Of a DNA stretch of 64,000 nt, positions 57,524 to 64,000 are shown in pieces. This DNA comes from Telmatospirillum sp. (GTDB lineage: Bacteria; Pseudomonadota; Alphaproteobacteria; Rhodospirillales; Magnetospirillaceae), in assembly GCA_031291415.1 (NCBI GenBank), contig JARLJB010000393.1, positions 1 to 64,000 of the forward strand, given 5' to 3'. Position numbers and translations under genes: made by a program. Positions within the stretch are counted from its first letter, which is position 1, and the number at the start of each line of letters is the position of its first letter. The notes beneath the pieces are model-generated. The model saw only the letters and a list, made by a program, of their open reading frames with translations, had not been told where the DNA came from and searched no databases.

Positions 57524-59890
57524 TTAACGCTGCCGGCGTAGCGACTGGCCGGCGGCGGCGATGGCGCGGCTGTCGATGCCGTAGGCGCGGTACAATTCCT
57601 GCAGGTTGCCGCTCTGGCCGAAATGTTCGACGCCCAGCGCCCGCACGCGATGGCCGGCCACCGATCCCAGCCAGGCCAGCGTCGCCGGATGCCCGTCCAG
57701 CACGGTGACGATGCCGCAATGGCGTGGCAGCGGGGTGAGCAGCCGCTCGATATGGCTTTGCGCGTCGGCACGGCCGCGTTCGCGGGCCCGTTGGGCGGCC
57801 GTCCAGCCGGCATTCAGACGATCGGCCGAGGTAACGGCCAGCACGCCGACGTCATGCCAATCCTCGGCCATCGCGCCGACCGCTTCGATCGCCTCGGGTG
57901 CGATCACCCCGGTGTAGGCGACGATCAGTTCCGGATTGGGTCCGGGCTCGCGCAACCAGTAGGCGCCGTCGATGATGTCGCGGGCCATCGTCTGGTCGAG
58001 GCGGCGCTGCGGCTGCTCGATGGACCTCGTCGACAGGCGCAGATAGACCGAACCGCCGGTTTCGTCGCGCAGCCAGGTTCGTTCCGATGGCTGTCCTTCG
58101 CCGTCGCGCTGCAAATAGTCAAAGGCCCAGCGCAAGATGACGTCCAGTTCATCGAGGAACGCCGGTTCGAAGGCGGCCAGTCCATCCTGCGCGATGCCGA
58201 TCAAAGGCGTGCCGATCGATTGGTGGGCACCGCCTTCCGGAGCCAGCGAGATGCCGGACGGTGTCCCGACCAGGATGAAGCGGGCGTCCTGGTAGCAGGC
58301 ATAATTGAGGGCGTCGAGGCCGCGGCAGATGAAGGGGTCGTAAAGGGCGCCGATCGGCAGCAGACGGGTGCCGAACAAGCTGTGCGACAAGCCCATGGCG
58401 GCCAGGGCGAGGAACAGATTCATCTCGGCGATGCCCAGTTCCAGATGCTGGCCGTCCGGCCCAGCCTCCCATTTCTGCGCCGACAGGACATGTTCCTTGC
58501 GGAACAGGTCGGCGATCTTCTGGGGCGAGAACAGGCCCCGCCGATTGACCCAGGGGCCGAGATTGGTCGACACCGTGACGTCGGGCGAGGTGGTGACGAT
58601 CCGCCTGGCCAGGGCGCTGTCGGTCTTGGCGATGGCATCGAGGATGCGGCCGAAGCCGGCCTGCGTCGAAGATTGCCGGGGAATCTCGGCGTGCCAGCCA
58701 TTGTCCACCGGTACCGTCGGCGCATGCAGACGGCGGCGTCCCTCGGCGGCAAAGGGAACCTGGGCGAGAAACCGTTCGATTTCCTCCCGCGGGACGGCAA
58801 GACCCTCGAACGGCTCCCATTCGTGGCCGGGGCGAACCCCCATGGCCGTCTGGAAGGTCGCCATCTGTTCGTTGGTCATCAATCCCGCGTGGTTGTCCTT
58901 GTGGCCGGCCAGCGGCAGTCCGTACCCCTTGACGGTATAGGCCAGGAAACAGACCGGCCGGTCGGTGGGGGCGTCGGCGAAGGCGTCGATCAGCGTCGAC
59001 AGATCGTTGCCGCCCAGATTGGTCATCAACTCCGCCAGCTCGCCGTCGGACCGCCGTTCGATCAGCGCGGTGACGGCGCCCTGATCGCCCAGGTCGTCCA
59101 GCAGGCGCCGCCGCCAGGCGGCTCCGCCCTGATAGGTCAGGGCGGAATAAAGCTGGTTGGGGCAGGAATCGATCCATTGGCGCAACGTCTCTCCGCCCGG
59201 CTCGGTGAAAGCGGCTTCCAGTTGCATGCCATATTTGAGGACGCGGACTTCCCATCCCACCGATTCGAACATCTTGGTGATCCGGTCGAAAAGGCCTTCC
59301 CGGACCACGGCGTCCAGGCTTTGACGGTTGTAGTCAAGGATCCACCAGCAGTTTTTCAGGCCGTGCTTCCAGCCTTCCAGCAGGCATTCGTAGATATTGC
59401 CCTCGTCCATTTCGGCATCGCCGACCAATGCGATCATGCGGCCTTCCGGTCGGCCGTTGTTCAGCGACTTGGCCTGCAGATAGTCCTGAACCAGGCTGGC
59501 GAACACGCTCATTCCGGCGCCCAGGCCGACCGAGCCGGTCGAAAAATCGACATCGTCGTCATCCTTGGTCCGCGACGGGTAGGATTGAGCACCATGCAGG
59601 CCACGGAAGTTTTCCAGTTTTTCGCGGCTGGCCTGCCCCAGCAGATATTGAATCGCGTGAAAGGCGGGGCTGGCATGCGGTTTCACGGCAACACGGTCGG
59701 TCGGCCGCAACGTATGAAAATAAAGCGCCGTCAGGATGCTGGCCGAGGATGCCGAGGACGCGAGGTGCCCGCCGACCTTCAGTCCGTCCACGTTGTCGCG
59801 GAGATGGTTGGCGTTGTGGATCATCCAGGATGCCAGCCACAGCACCTTCTTTTCCAGTTCGCGCAACACCGTAAGTTCTACTGACGACAT
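57524..59890 (-). CDS. AceE/transketolase-like thiamine-diphosphate enzyme
   Basis: 788 residues. The TPP-binding motif is VGDAEMDEGN (residues 156-165) with the closing Asn in WILDYNRQ. GGHLASSASSASILTALYFH and TVKGYGLPLAGHKDNH resemble the homodimeric pyruvate dehydrogenase E1 (AceE). The middle and C-terminal transketolase folds are also present (LELGIAEMNLFLALAAMGLS, VGTPSGISLAPEGGAHQSIG). It is about 100 residues shorter than AceE and has no lipoyl-acyltransferase gene beside it. It might be a 2-oxoacid dehydrogenase E1 using another E2, or a transketolase-like enzyme. Its divergent neighbour is the large synthetase at 60247. Confidence 0.72.
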   Translation of the reverse strand: MSSVELTVLRELEKKVLWLASWMIHNANHLRDNVDGLKVGGHLASSASSASILTALYFHTLRPTDRVAVKPHASPAFHAIQYLLGQASREKLENFRGLHGAQSYPSRTKDDDDVDFSTGSVGLGAGMSVFASLVQDYLQAKSLNNGRPEGRMIALVGDAEMDEGNIYECLLEGWKHGLKNCWWILDYNRQSLDAVVREGLFDRITKMFESVGWEVRVLKYGMQLEAAFTEPGGETLRQWIDSCPNQLYSALTYQGGAAWRRRLLDDLGDQGAVTALIERRSDGELAELMTNLGGNDLSTLIDAFADAPTDRPVCFLAYTVKGYGLPLAGHKDNHAGLMTNEQMATFQTAMGVRPGHEWEPFEGLAVPREEIERFLAQVPFAAEGRRRLHAPTVPVDNGWHAEIPRQSSTQAGFGRILDAIAKTDSALARRIVTTSPDVTVSTNLGPWVNRRGLFSPQKIADLFRKEHVLSAQKWEAGPDGQHLELGIAEMNLFLALAAMGLSHSLFGTRLLPIGALYDPFICRGLDALNYACYQDARFILVGTPSGISLAPEGGAHQSIGTPLIGIAQDGLAAFEPAFLDELDVILRWAFDYLQRDGEGQPSERTWLRDETGGSVYLRLSTRSIEQPQRRLDQTMARDIIDGAYWLREPGPNPELIVAYTGVIAPEAIEAVGAMAEDWHDVGVLAVTSADRLNAGWTAAQRARERGRADAQSHIERLLTPLPRHCGIVTVLDGHPATLAWLGSVAGHRVRALGVEHFGQSGNLQELYRAYGIDSRAIAAAGQSLRRQR

Positions 59891-60246
59891 GGCCGCTGAC
59901 CTCCATTTTTGCGGCGCATTCTATGCCGGACGGGGATGTTCGGATAGGCGCCTGGCAGGAAGAATCGATGATGATCGGCCGATGAATCCTCTCCATTTAT
60001 CGAGGAAGTCGTTCCCCGCATCGACCGTGGAGTCGTCTCTGGCGGGCGACTTTCTGAAAAGAGCACTTTGTAATATCTTGGCGAAGCGTTATCACGTAAG
60101 AGTTATTAAGAATTTAGAGCGTATCTTTCATTCGGCGGCGGATCCTTTCGCGGCGAATGGAGTCGTGCCAAAATCGCAAGCGAAACGCAAAACTTGCCGT
60201 TCACGGCCGGCCGGGGCAGACCGGGCGGGACGGCTTACTGGATATC
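59891..60246. other. Divergent promoter region between the AceE-like and synthetase genes
   Basis: 356 bases. The central part (about 60060-60130) is strongly A+T-rich with TAATATC and TTATTAAGAATTTAG, the likeliest promoter area for one or both genes. I see no repeat or operator palindrome. GGATATC before ATG 60247 is a weak ribosome site, so the synthetase start is not firm. Confidence 0.4.
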
Positions 60247-63200
60247 ATGAATCAGATCATTCCATCGGTCCTTCCCGAATCAATGTCCGGAAGCCTGCCG
60301 TCGTGTCTTCTCCGCGACGAACTGCTGCCGGAGATCTTCGCCGCGACAGTTGAGCGGGCTGCCAACCGGCCAGCCGCCGAATGCGGTGGACAGCTACTGA
60401 CCTACGCGATGCTCGATCAGCGGGCCAACCGCGTGGCCCGGTCGTTGCGCGCGCGGGGCATCGGGCGCGGCTGTTTCGTCGGATTGTGGATGGAACGCTC
60501 GCTCGATCTGCATGTCGCCTTGCTTGGTATCCTGAAAGCCGGCGCCGCCTACCTGCCGTTCGATGCCGACGTGCCGGCCGAACGCGTCCGCGCCTGCCTG
60601 ACGGATTGTTCCGCCAAAGCCGTGCTGCTCGATGCCGCCACGGCAGAGCGGGCCGGCGAGCAACCGGCAGTCAGCCTTCTTTTCTCCGAGTTGCTGGACG
60701 GCGCTTCGTCGGAAGAGGCGTTCGATCTGCGCGGCGAAGGCGCTCGACCGGCCGATCCGGCCTATGTCATCTATACGTCGGGATCGACCGGCAAGCCAAA
60801 GGGCGTGGTGATCAGCCACCGCAACATTTGCCATTATCTGCGGGCCGCCAACAGCGTCTATGGCATCGTCGAGACCGATGTGGTGTTTCAGGGGGCCTCG
60901 GTTGCCTTCGACCTGTCGCTCGAGGAAATCTTCATTCCCTATCTGGTCGGCGCCAAGCTGTGGATCGCGACACGCCAGACCCTGCAGGAAACCGATCGGC
61001 TTTCCGCGACGCTGATCTCCGCCGGGATAACCGTCCTCGATACGGTGCCGACGCTGCTCTCCATGTTGTCCGAGCGGGTCGACCACCTGCGGATCATCAT
61101 CCTGGGCGGTGAAACCTGCCCGCCGGCCCTGGCGGAACGCTGGTGCCGGCCCGGCCGGCGGCTGTTCAACAGCTATGGCCCGACCGAGGCGACGGTTGTC
61201 GCCACCATCGCCGAGCTGAGGCCCGGCCAGCCGGTGACCATCGGCCGGCCGATTCCCAATTACACATGCTACGTGGTCGACGAGCAGCTCAACCAGGTGG
61301 CCCCCGGCGTCGAGGGCGAGTTGTTGATCGGCGGCCCGGGCGTGGCCGCCGGCTATCTCAACCGGCCCGAACTGACCGCCCAGAAGTTCATCGACAACCC
61401 GTTCCGCGCCAATGGCTCCGACCCGGTTCTTTACCGGTCGGGCGATGCCGTCAGTTTCGCGGCCGACGGTTCGCTTCAGTTTCATGGTCGTATCGACGAT
61501 CAGGTGAAGATTCGTGGTTTCCGCGTCGAGTTGGGGGAAATCGAAGCCAAGCTGACCCATTGCGCCGGCGTGTCGCAGGCGGCGGTGGTGCTCAGGACTG
61601 ATGATGGAACGGATCGGCTGGTCGCCTTTTTGGTCGCCGATGCCGGGTCTGCGGCACAAGCCCCCGCCGCGCAGCATCTCCGCGAGGCGTTGCGCGCCGA
61701 ATTGCCGGCCTACATGGTGCCCGGCCATTTCGAGTGGCTGCAGGTGCTGCCGCGTCTGATTTCCGGCAAGACCGACCGCAAGGCGCTGCAGAGCCGTCCG
61801 CTGACGGCGGTCGAAACCGAGGAGCAGGAAGCGCCGAAGACCTCGACCGAGGCGGTGTTGCTGGCGGCGGTCCAGAAGGTGTTCCCGCGCCAGGCGATTC
61901 CGCTCGATGCCGATTTCTTCACCGATCTCGGCGGTCATTCGCTGTTGGCCGCGCGATTCGTTTCGGCGGTCCGCGAGACTCCGGCGCTGGCCGGTCTGAC
62001 GCTGCAAGACGTTTATGCCGCCCGCAGCGTCAGGGCGATGGCCGCCCGGCTCGACGAGCGGATCGGCCGGCAGACCGGCGACGATCAGCCGCAACGGTCT
62101 TTGGCTTTCGAACCGCCGCCGCTGCTGCGGCGCTTTCTGTGCGGCCTGGCGCAGGCCGTGGCTTTGCCGGTGATCCTCGCGATGATCACCGCATCCTGGC
62201 TCGGCGTTTTCGTCGCCTATGAGCTGTTTTCCGGCGAGGAACACAATTTCTTCAGAGAAACCACGGCGCTGCTGACCACCTATGGCGTCATCAATATCGT
62301 TACGACGGTGATCGCCATCGCCGCCAAATGGCTGATCATCGGCCGCGCCAAACCGGGCGTCTATCCTCTGTGGGGCGTCTATTACTACCGCTGGTGGCTG
62401 TCTCAGCGCTTCGTCAGCATGGTCCACTTCAAGTGGTTCCAGGGCACGCCGATCATGCGCATGATCCTCAGGCTTCTCGGGGCGAAAGTCGGCAAAGACG
62501 CGATGATTTGCGATTTCGAGGCCGGGGCTCTTGACCTCATCACCATCGGCAAGGGCGCCACGGTCGGCGGCAAGACGCAATTTGCCAACGCGGAAGTGAT
62601 CGGCGACAAGCTGGTGATCGGGCATATCGACGTCGGAAACGACGCTTATGTCGGCACCTCTTGCGTGATCGGCCATGACTGCGTGATCGGCGAAGGGGCG
62701 GAACTGGCCGATTTGACCGCGCTGCCGGCAGGAGTGCGGGTTGGCGCCTGGGAAATCTGGGAAGGATCCCCTGCGCGGGCGACCGGCCATGTCGATCAGG
62801 CGGCGTTGCCGGCGGCATCGACCGCCGGTCCGCTGCTGCAGGGCGTGCAGGCGCTGATCTATGCCGCCATGCTGGTGGTGTTGCCGCCGATCACCCTGAT
62901 TCCGATCATTCCGGCCTTCTACCTGTTCGACAACCTGAGCGACGTCTTCACTTCGACGTTCTCCATCAATTATCTCTACATCCTGCCGCTGTTGTCCTGG
63001 CCGACGGCCATGGCGCTGATCCTTATCACCGTGGTTTTGATCGCTGCCGTCCGGTGGATCGTGTTGCCCCGGGTGGTGGCCGGAACCTATTCGGTCCATA
63101 GCTGGTTTTACCTGCGCAAATGGGTTGTCGCCCTGGCCACCGAGCTGACGCTGGAAACCTTGTCGTCGCTCTATGCGACCGTCTACATGCGCAACTGGTA

Positions 63201-64000
63201 CCGGCTGATGGGCGCGAAGATCGGCAAGGATGCCGAGATTTCCACCAATCTGGCGGGACGTTACGATCTGACCGATATCGGCGAGAAATGCTTCATCGCC
63301 GACGAGGTCGTGCTCGGCGACGAAGATATCCGGCGCGGCTGGATGTTCCTGAAACAGGTCAAGACCGGGGCCCGGGTCTTCGTCGGCAATGATGCGGTGG
63401 TGCCCGCCGGTGCGGATATTCCGGAAGGATCGCTGATCGGCATCAAGTCGCGTCCCCCGGCGCACGACGTGGTCATGCAGCCGGGCGATATCTGGTTCGG
63501 CAGCCCGCCGATCAAATTGCCGGTGCGTCAGCGTTTCGACAATGTGGTGTCGGCCAACTGGACCTTCGAACCGTCGCGCTGGCGGCGTCTTGGCCGCGCC
63601 TTGTTCGAGGCGCACAGCGTCTCGTTGCCGACCATGCTGTTCATCACCTTCGGCACGCTGGCCGTCGAACTGCTGGCGCCATCGGTGATCGATCGCGACT
63701 ATGGAACTTTGCTGCCATTGTTCGTTGCCTGCTCCGTCGCCATTTCCGCCGCCTTGGTGTTGTCGGCGGTTCTGGTGAAATGGTTGATGATGGGCGCCTA
63801 CAAGCCGACGGTGAAACCGATGTGGTCCTGGTGGGCGTTGCGCACCGAGGCGGTGGCCGTGATGTATTGGGGCATGGCGGGCAAGGTGATGCTCGATCAT
63901 CTGCGCGGCACCCCCTTCCTGCCCTGGGCGCTCAGGCTGTTCGGTTGCAAGTTCGGCCAGGGTATTTTCATGGACACCACCGACATCACCGAATTCGATT
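60247..64000 (+). CDS. Pls/PosA-type single-module peptide synthetase (partial, runs off right edge)
   Basis: 1251 residues are visible; the frame is open to the last base. Adenylation domain (about 30-515): YVIYTSGSTGKPKGVVISH, NSYGPTEAT, YRSGD and SGKTDRK. Carrier domain with the phosphopantetheine Ser565 in DLGGHSLLAARF. Then three rounds of a membrane-helix pair (about 635-700, 865-943, 1128-1182) each followed by a left-handed beta-helix hexapeptide domain (IGKDAM ... VGTSCVIGHDCVIGEGAELA; IGKDAEI ... GARVFVGNDAVVPAGA; a third cut by the edge). There is no condensation, epimerisation or thioesterase domain. This is the layout of epsilon-poly-lysine synthetase, in which the membrane C-terminal domains elongate a homopolymer. 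Family lengths near 1300 mean little is missing. Alternative start: ATG 60283. Confidence 0.9.
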   Translation, partial: MNQIIPSVLPESMSGSLPSCLLRDELLPEIFAATVERAANRPAAECGGQLLTYAMLDQRANRVARSLRARGIGRGCFVGLWMERSLDLHVALLGILKAGAAYLPFDADVPAERVRACLTDCSAKAVLLDAATAERAGEQPAVSLLFSELLDGASSEEAFDLRGEGARPADPAYVIYTSGSTGKPKGVVISHRNICHYLRAANSVYGIVETDVVFQGASVAFDLSLEEIFIPYLVGAKLWIATRQTLQETDRLSATLISAGITVLDTVPTLLSMLSERVDHLRIIILGGETCPPALAERWCRPGRRLFNSYGPTEATVVATIAELRPGQPVTIGRPIPNYTCYVVDEQLNQVAPGVEGELLIGGPGVAAGYLNRPELTAQKFIDNPFRANGSDPVLYRSGDAVSFAADGSLQFHGRIDDQVKIRGFRVELGEIEAKLTHCAGVSQAAVVLRTDDGTDRLVAFLVADAGSAAQAPAAQHLREALRAELPAYMVPGHFEWLQVLPRLISGKTDRKALQSRPLTAVETEEQEAPKTSTEAVLLAAVQKVFPRQAIPLDADFFTDLGGHSLLAARFVSAVRETPALAGLTLQDVYAARSVRAMAARLDERIGRQTGDDQPQRSLAFEPPPLLRRFLCGLAQAVALPVILAMITASWLGVFVAYELFSGEEHNFFRETTALLTTYGVINIVTTVIAIAAKWLIIGRAKPGVYPLWGVYYYRWWLSQRFVSMVHFKWFQGTPIMRMILRLLGAKVGKDAMICDFEAGALDLITIGKGATVGGKTQFANAEVIGDKLVIGHIDVGNDAYVGTSCVIGHDCVIGEGAELADLTALPAGVRVGAWEIWEGSPARATGHVDQAALPAASTAGPLLQGVQALIYAAMLVVLPPITLIPIIPAFYLFDNLSDVFTSTFSINYLYILPLLSWPTAMALILITVVLIAAVRWIVLPRVVAGTYSVHSWFYLRKWVVALATELTLETLSSLYATVYMRNWYRLMGAKIGKDAEISTNLAGRYDLTDIGEKCFIADEVVLGDEDIRRGWMFLKQVKTGARVFVGNDAVVPAGADIPEGSLIGIKSRPPAHDVVMQPGDIWFGSPPIKLPVRQRFDNVVSANWTFEPSRWRRLGRALFEAHSVSLPTMLFITFGTLAVELLAPSVIDRDYGTLLPLFVACSVAISAALVLSAVLVKWLMMGAYKPTVKPMWSWWALRTEAVAVMYWGMAGKVMLDHLRGTPFLPWALRLFGCKFGQGIFMDTTDITEFD

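Noticed and set aside
57623-59884. A 753-codon plus-strand frame opposite the AceE-like gene
   Set aside because: Low-complexity His/Arg/Gln-rich translation without motifs; the minus strand carries a clear TPP enzyme.
60394-63900. A 1168-codon open frame on the minus strand opposite the synthetase
   Set aside because: It is produced by the strong G+C bias at the third codon position of the plus-strand gene. Its protein is rich in Arg, His, Gly, Asp and Gln with no domain motifs, while the plus strand has complete A, carrier and hexapeptide motifs.

Overview
The window is a stretch of chromosome from a GC-rich alphaproteobacterium, most like a member of the Rhodospirillales. The evidence is the gene content and order: sdhCDAB, then mdh-sucCDAB-lpd; a DUF484-xerC pair next to priA; an F1-only atpHAGDC operon; and the cell-envelope run gpmI-envC-ctpA-yibQ-rppH. 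A mesaconyl-CoA hydratase also sits beside a CoA-ester lyase. Nearly all of the sequence is coding and chromosomal in character. The only clear mobile-element trace is the first 22 codons of a probable transposase cut off by the left edge.

Layout. 1-5.2 kb: transposase fragment, AraC regulator, secreted double-DTG aspartyl protease with PDZ domain, LysE exporter, an atypical receiver protein and pdxY. 5.3-13.9 kb: CoA-ester lyase and mch (C2/ethylmalonyl-CoA-type metabolism), sdhCDAB, a lipoprotein, a DHH phosphoesterase and zapE. 14.4-23.4 kb: mdh, sucC, sucD, sucA, sucB and lpd, i.e. the oxidative TCA enzymes on one strand with structured intercistronic gaps. 23.7-28.1 kb: small membrane protein, xerC, DUF484, priA. 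28.7-34.5 kb: atpHAGDC and a di-iron ferritin-like protein; a perfect FNR/FixK-type palindrome lies upstream of atpH. 34.5-43.2 kb, minus strand: rppH, yibQ-like, ctpA, envC, gpmI, mtgA and an MscS channel, mostly peptidoglycan and envelope functions. 43.6-44.7 kb: AbrB-family membrane protein. 44.7-53.1 kb, minus strand: kdpE, kdpD, kdpC, kdpB, kdpA, kdpF, and a 27-codon membrane mini-ORF upstream of kdpF that is separated from it by a strong hairpin. 53.3-59.9 kb: small protein, RlpA, Tat-exported GH1 glycosidase, beta-CASP nuclease and an AceE/transketolase-like enzyme. 60.2 kb to the right edge: a large single-module synthetase.

The most unusual gene is that synthetase, which runs off the right edge. 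It has an adenylation domain, a carrier domain, then three hexapeptide-repeat domains alternating with three pairs of membrane helices, and no classical condensation or thioesterase domain. This is the architecture of the epsilon-poly-lysine synthetase (Pls/PosA) family. Its hand-read specificity residues include two acidic pocket positions, which suggests a basic amino acid substrate and therefore possibly a cationic homopolymer. The product cannot be known from sequence alone.

The non-coding DNA is also informative. It holds several families of short palindromic repeats, one of them apparently inserted inside another (10.9-11.2 kb, with an uninterrupted relative at 48.2 kb). There is also a two-copy 25-base repeat before mdh and a compound repeat block between priA and atpH. 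I saw no tRNA, rRNA or CRISPR array. All similarity statements come from recognising motifs and family architecture by eye; no database search was possible.
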